From Taudactylus pleione (lineage: Eukaryota > Chordata > Amphibia > Anura > Myobatrachidae), in NCBI GenBank assembly GCA_031769625.1, contig JAUIMM010000636.1, positions 4,791,501 to 4,855,500 on the forward strand: 64,000 bases of DNA. The letters are read 5' to 3'. The position numbers and the translations under genes are program-made. The notes under the pieces were generated by a model, which saw nothing but the letters and a program-made list of their open reading frames with translations, made no database searches and was not told the origin of the DNA. The first letter of the stretch is position 1, and each line of letters starts with the position of its first letter. This document shows, one piece after another, positions 22,375 to 33,651 of the stretch.

Positions 22375-23989
22375 GGTGGTAGCAGGGCTAGTTCTAGACC
22401 AAGTAAGGCCTAAGGCAAGAAATTCCTTTGCAACTGGCAGGATGTTCTGGGGCAGAACTGGCTGCAGCCATGATCTTCCTTTGCAGTGATGTTAAACTAG
22501 CATGTCACGCTAGCGGTGCACCCGGTGGCTTATCTGGCACTATCGTTGCTGGCCCCTGGCAAAGTCCTCTCCCTGAACTCCTCTGTGAGGAAAAAGCCCT
22601 ATGCTCCCAGATAACTGGACATGAGAAACGGCAATCCCCTTCCTTCTCCTGTATGCTAAGCTGAGCCTTTCCATGCCTGGCTGAGCCAGTGCTGCAGCAT
22701 TGGGGTCCCTGTTGCATTGCTCTTGCTACTCTCCCCTCCTCCTGGGCTCACACGTATAGTTATAGTTTGTAGCAGCTGCAGGACCTCATCCTGCCTGCTG
22801 CCTATTCTCCCTGGCTGTAGACCCTCTTCCCTGGCTTACCCAGCACCACCGTGGAGCAGCCCCCAAGCTCAGCATCTGGTCTGTAGGATGTGTGCCAGCT
22901 AGGAGTTGACCAGGAACAGTTAACCAGAATAAAATAACAAAAGTTGCCAGAAATAGCTAGTTGCTGATGCTGGGAGAGCTGTAGGGCTGGGGGGTCATTA
23001 TTAGGCACATTAGGGATGTCCAGAACAGTTGCATCATAAGGGGGGTGCGGGCTGCATCCGGGTGTCACCCTCGGAGGGGATGACACCAAAATACCGGCTC
23101 CTCTGCAGTGACAGGAGCAGAGTGCTGCAGCGTGACATTCTCCTGCAGCACCTGTCATAGAAGAGGAGCAAACAGTGTAACACCCCCACCGGATTAAGTG
23201 GTATCAAGAGAGGCTTACACAGAGTTCTTCAGTCAGATAGTTTTATTATTTACACTCACGCAGACTTGGATAGTGAAATTAATGAATTTTCTGCAGTTTT
23301 AATTAATAATACAGCAACTTGTAAGTTGTAATGGATATTTACAATTAACAACAATCTTTCAAGTCTACAGGCAATAGTAAAGACTTACACTAAGCACACT
23401 AATATCACCTTTAAAAATGGTTCACACACTTTGGTTTGGAATTTTATTAATCAGGAATGCTTCTGATATTGTACTGTGGGAAAATGGATTCGTCTTATGC
23501 TTACAAACTGCTATACATGGAAATAACAGAATAACTCTATTAGCAGATTATGCACAAACAGGTTTCAAGACTTAGTGAGCTCACAAGTCCCTCAAAGTCT
23601 GGCCAATACCCCTTTCATTGGTGCACATTTGAGTACAAGGTTACTTTATTACTATAGTTCCCTGATAACTAATGATGGTTGGTAACGCTGCTCTGACACT
23701 TGTACTGACTCTGGCTCTGTCTCTTGTATGTTGCAAGCCCGGGCCTGTAGATTACTTTAGGTGGACTGATGCTGTCCCTGAAGATGACTGTCACTCCCTA
23801 GGATGGATATTCTCTTTTAATTGTCACTGAATGTACAGTAGCTGATTCTGCCTATCATCGGCGTAATATCCTGATCTCACTCACGGTTCTATTTGTCAAG
23901 CTGAATCTTGTCAGATCCTCCATATTTTAGATGTAGTTTTTTAATTATTTAGAACCTGAGTTTCCCTTTCCTATCACAGTCTCTCAGGT

Positions 23990-24022
<33 letters not shown>

Positions 24023-24189
24023 CACAGTATATATAAGGAAGGTGTATTACAGCAGCAGTAAGCTGTTAGGTTTTACTCACTGAGGGATCCTGTTATACTC
24101 TCCTGACAGTTCGATTTACCTCAGGTCAAGCTTATTTATCAGTGGATCTGTTCAATCAACCTTTGTTCCTTCTTAGTACATAGGGTAAA
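22375..24189. other. Mostly unrecognised; includes AT microsatellite
   Basis: No gene was recognised. 23050-23095 has a GGTGTCACCCTCGGAGG motif also seen near 55800-55870, probably an old interspersed repeat. 23988-24016 is an (AT)n microsatellite. Confidence 0.5.
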
Positions 24190-24506
24190 GCTGGCCACAC
24201 ACTAGACCAACTTACATCCAACCATCCAATTAGTTGATTGGTTGGAATGAAAATCTGCTAAGGGATGGGAGTAACTGACAATAAGTAATTTGCTCCCAAA
24301 TGCTGGAAAATGGACGAAACTGTTGTTTGTTAAATGTTTGATCTAAACAATTTGTTCAAACTTGTCTGAATGACCATTTTTATCTAATTTCTGGCATTTA
24401 GGAGCAAATTGCTGATCATCAGTTACTTCTATACAGTACCAGATTTTCATTCCAACCAATCAACTAGTTGGCTGGTTGGATGTAAGTTGGTCTAGTGTGT
24501 GGCCAG
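24190..24506. mobile_element. Palindromic MITE interrupted near its right end by hAT B
   Basis: GCTGGCCACACACTAGACCA begins a long inverted repeat through CATCCAACC and TTAGTTGATTGGTTGG, matched by complementary sequence ending TTGGTCTAGTGTGTGGCCAG at 24506. The last bases of the terminus resume at 26641-26649 after hAT B. Confidence 0.8.
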
Positions 24507-26640
24507 CAGTGGCGTAACTAGGGCAGGGCGAGCGGGGTACGTGCCCTGGGTGCCGTGGGACAGGCGGCATGGGGGGGCGCCGCTGGCCACGGTACCAGCC
24601 CGCCATAGTTAGCTTTGGTAACGCCGACCGCAGTGAGTGCGGTCAGCACTACACATTTACACAGGACCAGTGCTAGGCTTACAGCGACGGTCCTGTGCTG
24701 CACAGCTGAGCCCCTTCCCTCCACCTGAGCACTTGCCCAATAGCACCAGGAGGAGGGTGGCAGGCGGGCGGGCTCAGACTGTGCTAACACACACATCGCC
24801 GCCAGCACGGCAGCGATGTGTGTGTTATTCAGCAGCCAATGAGAGTTAGACAGACTCTCATTGGCTGCTGCTGCACACACATCCTCCGCCAGCACTGGCG
24901 GAGATGTGTGTGAATCAGCAGCCAATCAGAGTCAGATAGACTCTCATTGACTGCTGCGCACCCACTACAAGAGCCGGCTCCCTTCCGGCTCCTGCAGTGG
25001 GTAATGGGAGAGGGAGTGTCTGCACTATGGGGGGGCTACTACTACTGGGGACACTATCACTTGGGGGGGCTGCTACTACTACTGGGGGGGCTGCTACTAC
25101 TGGGGACACTTGGGGGGGCTGCTACTACTGGGGACACCATTACTGAGCATGCTACTACTACTGGGGACACTATCACTTGAGGGGGCTGCTACTACTGGGG
25201 ACACTATTACTGGGGGGTGGCTGCTACTGCTGGGGACACTATTACTGGGGGGGCTGCTACTACTGGGGACACTATTACTGGGGGGGCTGCTACTACTGGG
25301 GACACCATTACTGGGGGGGAGCTACTACTGGGGACACTATTACTGGGGGGGACTACTACTACTGGGGACACCATTACTGGGGGGGGGGAGCTACTACTGA
25401 GGACACTATTACTGGGGGGGACTACTACTACTGGGGGGGACTACTACTACTGGGGACACCATTACTGGGGGGGAGCTACTACTGGGGACACTATTACTAG
25501 GGGGGCTACTACTACTGGGGATGGCTACTACTACTGGGGACACTATTACTGGGGGGGCTACTACTACTAGGGACACTATTACTGGGGGTAGCTACTACTA
25601 CTGGGGACACTATTACCTGGGGGGAGCTACTACTGGGGGCACCATTACTGGAGGGGAGCTACTAATTCGGGCACCATTACTGGGGGGGCTACTACTGGAG
25701 GCACTGCATGAGGAGGGGGAACGACTACTTGGGGGGACTACTACTGGTGGCACTATTTAAGGGGCTTACTACTAGGGGACCACTACTGGGGGCACTAAAT
25801 AGGGAGGACCACTACAGGGTGCCCTGTATAGGGGGCACTGGATAGGGGGGATCACTGCTGGGGGCCTGCATAAGGGGGACGACTACTGGGGGCACTGCAT
25901 GGGGGGCTACTGCTGGGGGCACTATATAAGGGGCTTCCTACTAGGGGACCACTACTGGGGGCACTAAATAGGGAGGACCACTACAGGGTGCCCTGTATAG
26001 GGGGCACTGGATAGGGGGGATCACTGCTGGGGGCCTGCATAAGGGGGACCACTACTGGGGGCACTGCACGGGGGGGACTAATGCTGGGGGCACTATATAA
26101 GGGGCTTACTACTAGGGGCACTATACTGGGGGGACCACTAAAGGGGGCACTAAATAGGGAGGACCACAACAGGGGGTATTGTATAAGGGGCACTGGATAG
26201 GGGGGGATCACTGCTGGGGGCCTGCATAAGGGGGACCACTACTGGAGGCACTGAATAAGGGGAACTAATGGGCTGCATAAGGGGGACCACTACTGGGGGC
26301 ATTGCATACTGGGGGTACTGTATAAGGGGAAATAATGGGGGGCTGCTTAAGGGGGACCACTACTGGGTGTACTGTATAAGGGGCACTACTATGGGCCTGC
26401 ATAAGAGGGACACAACTGGGGACATTGCATACTGGGGGTACTGTATAAGGGGCAATACTGGGGTTAAGGTGCATATGGAAAGTAATGTGACGATAAAGGG
26501 GTGTGTCATGTTGACATGCCCCATTTTTAAGTGACCACGCCCATTTTTCCGCTTCCCGCACCTTAGGCGCGCACATAATAGGGAGGGGGACTCCATTTTA
26601 AAATTTGCCCTAGGCTCCAAATACCCTAGTTACAGCACTG
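24507..26640 (+). mobile_element. Non-autonomous hAT element B
   Basis: Ends are CAGTGGCGTAACTAGGG and CCCTAGTTACAGCACTG. Exact 8-bp duplications GTGGCCAG lie at 24499-24506 and 26641-26648, so the element landed in the terminal repeat of the flanking MITE. 24750-24960 has paired copies of AGACTCTCATTGGCTGCTGC-like sequence. The rest is a large minisatellite. Confidence 0.9.
25021..26460. repeat. G-rich minisatellite in hAT B
   Basis: 25021-25720 repeats ACTACTACTGGGGACACTAT with GGGGGG and ATTACTG in units of about 30 bp. 25720-26460 is a longer-period region with GGGGGCACTAAATAGGGAGG and GGGGGCCTGCATAAGG; a segment of about 170 bp is nearly duplicated at 25740-25900 and 25925-26085. Related to the arrays in hAT A, C and D. 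Confidence 0.88.
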
Positions 26641-26649
26641 GTGGCCAGC

Positions 26650-27960
26650 TTAAGGAGAGGGGTTGGCATTAATGTAGCTACTACTGATGAAATGTTTAAC
26701 TAGAGCTGTTTAGCTAAAAGCTACTGTAGATATATCAGTTCAGTAGATTTTTCTACTAACAGAAGATACTAATGCTGATCAGGACCATATAATAGCTGTA
26801 TAACTGTCTATTATATCTGCAGCATGTTGTACTGATGTGTATGTAGCTGACATACCTGCTCCCTGCAGTACAGCTTCAGCACCTGGAACAGCAATCTCCC
26901 CTCTGCTCTGGCTCTGGCTGTCAGTCACTCTGGAGGGGGAAGGATTTAGGGTGGTCCCATGGATGCTATTCCCTCTATGTACCTGGCAGCTTCCTGTCAG
27001 CTCCAGTTCCTGTGCTCACCTCATGGATGCGGACCCTCTCACACAGCCTCCAATGAGTCCTGCTCTCTTGTCCCCTCAGGCAGCTCACTCAAGACCCGTC
27101 CTGCCCTCCGACCAACATGGATCGGATGCCGCTCCCTGGACACCACCACCGATATCCCTGAGGTAAGGGACACTTAACCTAGGAGCTACTTTCCACTGAA
27201 CTGCCTCAGGCACACTCCTCCCAACTGTCAACTGTCAGGTCTCTTTATAACCTCTCCTAGCCCTCACTGCAGCACAAGTCCCCCCTGCAGTTAATGGTGA
27301 AGTCCGTGCTGGGGCTGTTTTAGAAAAGTCCATCACGCACTGATGGGGGAGGCCAGCAGGACAATAGGGCACTGGGCTATAGGTGCCATTACATTGCTAC
27401 AGCCCCTCTTACATTACCATATCAACATGTACATATATGAACTGCCATTGCATTACACATACAATATCTTGTATATATATATTACGGTGTACATCAATGC
27501 ATTTATATGTAACTAACAGGCTCTATATGATTGAATAACTATTCCGTAACAGCCCATCCATTTCTTCCGGGGTATCACAACAGTGCAGGCTGCCCAGTCT
27601 CCGGGGAAAGCCCAGCATCTCTGGTGATGCAGGGCTGCCCCCAGAGTGATGTCATCGAGATCTCTCACAAGGCAACATCCCCTTTATATAGACCATGCCC
27701 CCTTTTTGGGCGGGCACACGGGGGCTATGCTGAGGGCGTACTGAGTATCACCAGACCCGGTGACACCCCTGGTTCAGGCCCCTGTCTAATTACCCCCAAC
27801 CCCAATGAAGGAGTCTGCATTAGGAGAGCGAGGGGGGGGGGTCATTACATATGATTACATATGACTTCTAAGAAATAAGATTTGTTGAGCATAAGAAATA
27901 TTTATGGAGTACTCCCACTATACTTTTGCTTCAACATCAGTATAGCATCCCATTGTGTGG
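26650..27960. other. No recognised feature
   Basis: Unique-looking sequence. An open frame at 26837-27166 has low-complexity composition and no recognisable domain, so it is not called. Confidence 0.45.
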
Positions 27961-27979
27961 CTTATGGCATCATATAGTT

Positions 27980-28618
27980 GTTTCCTCATACTGTACATCT
28001 AGCCTCTCTAGTGTCTGTGTATGTACTCATTCATACAGACATACAAGGAGATCAGGAGCTGTAGTCAGCATGCTTTCAAAACCTTTACTCAAATGAGAAC
28101 AAACATAAAGCAACACATTTATCAACAGCTGTAAACCAATACAGGTTGTGTCTCCCATATCCACAATGCTTGGGACCAGGGGTATTTTGGATAACGGAAT
28201 AGTCCATATTTTGGAATAATTGCATATCATAATGAAATATCTTGGGAACAGAACCCAAATATACACACAGAATGCATTTATGTGTTATATACACCTTATA
28301 CACACAGCCTGCAGGTCATTTTATACAATATTTTCAATAATATTGTGGCTCAAACAAGGTTTGTGTACAGAAATTAAATTCATTTATACCTTATTCACAG
28401 AGCCTGAAGGTAATTTTATACAATATTTTTTAATAATTTGTGCCTTAGACAAAAATTGTGTACATTGAACCATCAAAAATCAAAGGTTTCATTATCTCAG
28501 TCATGCCAAAAAAATATATGGGAGACTCAACCTTTACTGTTAAATAACAGTGGTGAGAAATGGTACTGCAGGCATCAAACAAAGTGAATCGGGCAGAGCC
28601 AGGTTCCAATATATAACA
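27980..28618 (-). mobile_element. Gypsy 3' LTR (approximate), carrying a Tigger-like MITE
   Basis: On the minus strand a purine tract, CATGGGGAGGGA, ends near 28620 and is followed by TTGTTATATATTGG, a plausible PPT/LTR junction. The other LTR edge was not resolved; GATAAATGTG near 28110 could be a poly(A) signal region. The MITE occupies most of the span. Confidence 0.5.
28141..28527. mobile_element. Tigger/pogo-like MITE
   Basis: Ends CAGGTTGTGTCTCCCATAT and CCCATATATTTTTTTGGCAT-to-CTCAACCT form short inverted repeats next to TA dinucleotides. The body has ATGCTTGGGACCAGGGGTAT, TATACACCTTATACACA and GTGTACATTGAACCATCA. These blocks match, as I recall it, a mammalian Tigger-type consensus. 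A segment of about 80-100 bp around TTTTATACAATATTTT is duplicated in tandem. Confidence 0.65.
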
Positions 28619-28629
28619 ATTCCCTCCCC

Positions 28630-29645
28630 ATGTAGATAATTTCCTCTCCTGCCTCTGCTTACTAGTCCAGTCTTTGTGGTGTGTGTCTTCCCGAGGAGGG
28701 TAATGGCAGTCCTCATGAAGGACCTGTGAACTTGGAGCATGAGCGCTTACGGTGTCTGCGGGCTCAACCGGTTCACTGTCCACGCTGACAGTAACATGGG
28801 GTTGAAACAATTGCTTTACCACAGACAAGTCATCCACACAATCCTCTGTATATACTGGTGCAGGCATTGACACCAAAGTTTCTGTATCAGATTTTTCTTC
28901 ATCCAGCGTAGGTAATCCGTCATGCTCCTGTAGTTGATCCAGGTGTCTGTGCCACAGTACACCGGGCTCAATTCTACTATGCATGACAATGGCCCTCTAC
29001 ATTGAAATTACCCACTTCTACTCTCCACGGTTGTTACGTGCCCACACAGTCTGTTCCTACCCAGAAACAACATAGCTTGTCTGTGTGCATGGCACAGCAT
29101 GCTTGCTTTAAAGTTTGTATGAAACGCTCGGCCAATCCATTCGAAGCCGGGTGATACGGGGCGGAGGTAATGTGCTGAATTCCATTTTTTTTCATAAAGG
29201 TCCAAAACTCTTCAGTGGTAAACTGACCAACTGCTCCGGTACTCCTGTTTTGGCAAAAAGACTCCTCAACACTTCCACCATGTGTGCAGCTGTAGTAGAA
29301 GTGACTGTAAAAACTTTAGGCCATTTGGATCAGGCATCCACCACCACCAGAAACATGGACCCCAGAAATGGTCCTGCAAAGACCACTTGAATCCGCTACC
29401 ATGGGGTGGATGGCCACTCCAAAGGGTGCAATGGCGCTAGTGCAGTCTTATTTTTGACAGATTGGCACACTCTCTGGCCAGAACCTCCAATTGCTGATCC
29501 AACCCTGACCACCACACAAAGCTCCTGGCCAGTACCTTCATTTTGACTACACCTAAGTGGCCCACATATAGTTCCTCCAAGACATGTTCATAGCTTAACA
29601 TGCACGATGACCTGCAACCCCTAGAGGAGGCAGCTGGAATCAACT
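28630..29645 (-). pseudogene. pol: Gypsy integrase
   Basis: The minus strand at 29437-29643 encodes the zinc-binding HHCC-like segment (VGHLGVVKMKVLARSFVWW), with its last Cys pair damaged. The DDE core follows at about 29400-29060, with catalytic blocks such as TDNGPQF and the PYHPASNGLAERFIQT region near 29200-29110. The C-terminal region runs 28984-28630 (frame 28445-28984, beginning MHSRIEPGVLWHRHLD). The enzyme inserts the cDNA into the genome. The segments are in different frames with stops between them, so it is inactive. It is directly followed by the PPT and LTR, as expected for a Gypsy element. Confidence 0.78.
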
Positions 29646-29875
29646 GTCAATTCATGTGTCACTGTGAGTACTTGAGCCAGGATGGGACCTCGAGCAGTCT
29701 CACGTCTGATCAAATTGGCAGTTACATTCCACTTGTGTCTGAAAACATCCCAAAACTCCTCGGTTTTATGTGTCAATGGGATCTGTTAAGGCAATCGTGA
29801 CAAACCATCTGCGTTAGCATGTTGTGCAGTCCGCTTAAATTCTATAATATAGCAATTTCCACCTAAGAACAGGGC

Positions 29876-31020
29876 CTAGCGCTGCATCCTTGCAGCTGCC
29901 ATGACAGGAATACCCTTCTGAGGGTTAAAGAAGGACAAAAGCGGTTGGTGGTCATTTATAAGGGTGAATTTCTTGCCATATAAATACTGATTGAACCGTT
30001 TTACACCCCAAACCAGGCTTAAGGCTTCCCTGTGCATAGTTACGTTCAGCCTTGGATAATGCCCGAGATGTGAAGGTGATTGGACGCTCCTGTCCATTCC
30101 ACATAGTATGCAATATGACAGCTCCAATGCCATAAGCTGAGTCATCACAGGCCACTCTAACAGGAAGCAATGGGTAGTAGTGGGTTAATACTGTGTCTGA
30201 CATAATCAAGTCTTTTGCCTGTGTAAAAGCACGTTCATGGTCTCTTGACCATAGCCATTTTTGACCCTGCTGGGGAAACTGATGTAATGGATGCAAAACT
30301 GTTGCTAAGTTAGGCAAGAATCTGTGGTAATAGTTAATGAACCCTAAGAAGGAGCAAAGCTGGGACACATCTTTTGGCGGGGGAGCCTTTAACACACCTT
30401 CCTCTGTTTCCTGACATTTGTGCAGTCCTTTGGCATCAATATTGTGCCCACAGTATGTAACAGAGGCCATGAAGAACTTACACTTGTCTATTCTGGCTCT
30501 GAGCCCATATTGTTCAAGCCGCTGTAACACCAGCTTCAGGTTTTGAAGGTGTTCTGCATCAGATGAGCCTGTCACGATAATGTCATCTAGATAGCATTGG
30601 GTAACAGGAGCCCGTTGTAACACTTGGTCCATGGCTCGTTGCCAAAGGGCAGGGGCAGAAGCAATGCCAAACACCAAATGATTGTACCTGTAAAGTCCTT
30701 TATGAGTGTTAATGGTGAGGAACACCTTCGAATCGTCCTCTATATCCATTTGTAGGTATGCATCAGCTAGATCAATCTTACTAAACTTTTGTCCTACTGC
30801 CAGATTTGCAAAGATATCTTCAATTCTTCGTAACGGGTATCAATCTGTCTGCAGTGCTGGATTTATGGTGACCTTAAAATCCCTGCATAGTCGTACCATG
30901 CCATTTTTCTTTACTATTGGGATGACAGGACTTGCCCAAGGGCTCCAGTCCACCTTGGATAAGATTTTCTCACTTTCCAGCCTGTCCAACTCCAGCTCCA
31001 CCTTCCGCCGAGTAGCTTAA
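29876..31020 (-). pseudogene. pol: Gypsy reverse transcriptase and RNase H
   Basis: The best open stretch is 29952-30749 (265 codons). Upstream, near 31000-30750 on the minus strand, are WSPWASPVIPIVKKNGMVRL and SKIDLADAYLQM, giving RT motif A. In the open frame the motif GLYRYNHLVFGIASAP and the catalytic YLDDIIV (YLDD at 30582-30593) are followed by FLGFINYYHRFLPN and the RNase H start VACDDSAYGIGAV. A frameshift near 30030 moves the RNase H end to the frame 29876-30148, with LVWGVKRFNQYLYGKKF and NDHQPL. The motifs fit Mag-type Gypsy elements. A stop and frameshifts make it non-functional. Confidence 0.88.
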
Positions 31021-31393
31021 GCGAGCCTTATGGAACCGGGGAACAACTCCATCTGTTGGCACTAGCTTCCCTTATGAGTTGCAGAGTACCATTGCCTGGT
31101 TGGAAAACAACTGTAGCTTGATTAAGGACTGTTTTAAGGGACAAAGGTGGGGCGTGTGTGATGCTCAGACTTTTGCGCTCAGGCTCAGTCTAATTGAATT
31201 TTTCACAGCCATTCCCGGCCCCACAATGCTGGGCTGTGTTTTTGTACGATATACAGTATAAGTCCAGAGTCTCCTGCTGGCCATTATATTGTACGAGTAG
31301 AGGCAACACCCTGCATGGAATGACTTTCTTCCCAGTATATGTTTTAAGCAGCATTGAAGATTTTATAAATTTGATATTTTTAAAATGACATTG

Positions 31394-31617
31394 TTACTCT
31401 TGCTGTGACATTACAGGGACCATTGATCCTGTATCCAGTTCCATTTTAATAGTTTGGCCATTTACTCGCAGAGTGATCCAAATTGCTTGTTTGTGACTGC
31501 CTTTTACTGCAAACAATTCCAAACTGCCCAGATCATTGTCACTGTCTGGGTCCACCTTGTAGTCTTTCAAAGCATATGTATTTTGTACTTTAGTGCGATT
31601 TGTTCTCCCACCCGTGG
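31394..31617 (-). pseudogene. Gypsy aspartic protease
   Basis: The minus-strand frame ends ITLRVNGQTIKMELDTGSMV, with the catalytic DTGS near 31410. The N-terminal part is SDNDLGSLELFAVKG. A 366-bp MITE lies immediately upstream in coding direction (31626-31991) and separates it from gag. It would process the Gag-Pol polyprotein in an active element. Only the first half of the domain is clear; beyond 31394 the frame is lost. Confidence 0.7.
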
Positions 31618-31625
31618 CCTCAGGG

Positions 31626-31991
31626 CAGGCTTGCCTACCCTCCCGATTTGGCCGGGAGCCTCCCGATTTTCGGGTGCCGCTCCCGGCCCCCCGGAAAGGC
31701 AGGCAAGCCCCCTGGAAGCTTGCAACCCTCCCGACCTCCCCCCTGAAAAAAACAGAAACCCCCGCAGCAGGGGGCCCGGTGACACGATTTGCGCTGTAAA
31801 TAACAGCATTGTGAAGAGGGGGCGGAGTCACGTTGACGCGATCGTGCGTCCCCGCCCCTGTCCCTGCCCCCAGTGTGCCACCAAATGGCTGCCCCCGCCC
31901 CAGCTCTGCCCCCAATGGCCGGGCCCACCCCCTGCTATTAGCCGACATCAGCTCCCTCCCGGAAGGCTGGAGCTGATTGTCGGCAAGTATG
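31626..31991. mobile_element. hAT MITE (366 bp), complete
   Basis: Exact 8-bp duplications CCTCAGGG lie at 31618-31625 and 31992-31999. Ends are CAGGCTTGCCTAC and GTCGGCAAGTATG. The interior is rich in CTCCCGGCCC/GGGCCGGGAG foldbacks and a GGGGGCGGAG stretch. Same family as 21518-21841. The open frames across it (for example 31394-31948) are chance fusions. Confidence 0.9.
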
Positions 31992-31999
31992 CCTCAGGG

Positions 32000-32214
32000 T
32001 GATGTGCTTGAGACTGGCAAACCCATTTAATATGCCCTTTTTTGTTGCATTTCCTAAACCATGTTTAAACCTAATGTGCGTGCAAAGGTTTGTTGGTGTT
32101 GTTGTCACCACCATTTTGTGAACTTGAGATGCTGACTTGCCTCCTATCTGAAGTTCCATAACATCTTTAGCTGCAGCTTCTATAGACAGTGCTACCTGTA
32201 CTGCCCATTTAAAC
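32000..32214 (-). pseudogene. gag: Gypsy gag, C-terminal part (left of hAT insertion)
   Basis: Read on the minus strand from the hAT edge at 32214, the sequence encodes a segment beginning FK and continuing AVQVALSIEAAAKDVMELQ, the end of the capsid region. Damaged zinc-knuckle-like sequence follows (Cys, Lys-Lys-Gly-His, Cys) near 32060-32010. It is the downstream continuation of the gag remnant at 41982-42540, cut apart by the hAT element. No joined reading is given here. Confidence 0.75.
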
Positions 32215-32804
32215 TAGAGATGTGCGCCGACCCCCGTGTTTTGGTTTTGGATCTGGATCTTCCCTGGTTTTGGATCTGGATTGGTTTTGCCAAAACCGCA
32301 CCTCCGTGTTTTGTTTTGGTGTTTTGGTTTTGTATCTGGATTTTTTCTTAAAAAATAAAAGCACATAAAATGGGCCTTTTGTTGTTCCTACAGTATTAAT
32401 AACCTCAATAACATTTATTTACACTCATTTCCAGTCAATTTTGACCACCTCACAGCTCATAATATTGATTTGTTCATCTAGTTTAGGCCCAAAATTTGCA
32501 CCAAGATAGCTGGCTGACTAAGCTAAGCTGTAGCAGTGGGTGGCACAAACACACGGCAGTTCAACTTCAAACATGGCACATCAGGAAACACTTTTATTAT
32601 TCAAGAGAGGCATGAGGGAGTTGGAGTATGTATGTAGTTGAAGGTAGGGCAGGGACAGGAAGGGTTGATTGGTAGTAAATTGTATTTTGTTTTTTGTTTC
32701 CAAAGAAAATTTATGAGGGAGAAGGGGAGGGGAGGAGGCATTTACAAAGAAAATGTGATACAGTACATTTACATAAGTCCTTGCCATAGAAGAATCCTTG
32801 AGCA

Positions 32805-33650
32805 TGGCTGCTGCTGCTGGGAATTGATTTTCTCATCCCAGAAGTGGACCAGGAAGAGTGCTTTCCAAAAAAAATAAACAATTGACTTAAATAATGCTTT
32901 GCAAACCTTCTATAAAGGCATTTCCCAACATGCACAGGGACATAAAAAAACATAGTTAGTTATCGGCCTCAAAGTGCCACTTAACCAGCAGAGATATGTG
33001 GACAAGCATAAGATCTATGATTTAAGGGCAGGGATAGCCAACCCTGGTCCTCGAGAGCTAACAACAGTGCATGTTTTCCAGGTCTCCTCACAGAATGAAA
33101 ACTATAATAAGTAACTCCACCTGTGGATAAATGTTTTGGTGAGTAATGAATATACCTGTGCATCAGCTAGGTCATCTAGAAAACGTGAGCTCTCGAGGAC
33201 CGAGGTTGGCTACCCCTGATTTAAGGCCTTACGTTGTGTCTTTCTTGAGAATTCTGTGCCTGCTTCTGCAGCTAGGAGTGGATTTTCATCCCAGAAGGGG
33301 ACCATGAAGAGTGCTTCCAAAAACAATTGACTTAAATAATCCTTTGCAAACCTTCAGTAAAGGCATTTTCCAACCTGTACAGGGACATTAAAAAAAACAG
33401 ATTTAGTTAGTGGCCTTCAAACTGCCGTTGTTCCCACTGTCCACTTAACCATATGAGATATGTGACCAAGTGGAACAGAGCATTAAATGCAACATTTCAG
33501 ATTTAAGGTTTAAGTCTTACGTTGTGTCTTTCTTGGGAATTCTTTCTTGATCGCCATGCCTGCTTGCTGGGAGTGGATTTTTTTCATCCCAGAAGGTGAC
33601 CAGGAACAGGAAGTGTGCTTTCCAAAAATAAACAATTGCCTTAAATAATC
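32805..33650. repeat. About 260-290 bp tandem repeat in the 9.8-kb hAT
   Basis: Three units start near 32805, 33265 and 33560 with GGGA(G)TGGATTTT, CATCCCAGAAG, GACCAGGAA and TTTCCAAAAA...AACAATTG, then CTTAAATAAT and CTTTGCAAACCTTC. The third is cut by the LTR element at 33651 and resumes at 39642. The MITE 33028-33218 sits in the first. Confidence 0.8.
33028..33218. mobile_element. hAT MITE (191 bp)
   Basis: Exact 8-bp duplications ATTTAAGG lie at 33020-33027 and 33219-33226. Ends CAGGGATAGCCAACCCTGG and GAGGTTGGCTACCCCTG are complementary and enclose paired TCCTCGAGAGC and GCTCTCGAGGAC. Confidence 0.9.
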
Positions 33651-33651
33651 C

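Noticed and set aside
22017..22382. 121-codon frame
   Set aside because: Falls within a palindromic MITE (21966-22374).
26837..27177. Possible small gene (109 and 72 codons)
   Set aside because: Biased composition, no domain, no splice or start context, and overlapping frames of equal quality.
31454..32002. 182-codon plus-strand frame
   Set aside because: It runs antisense through Gypsy protease and a MITE, crossing an insertion boundary.
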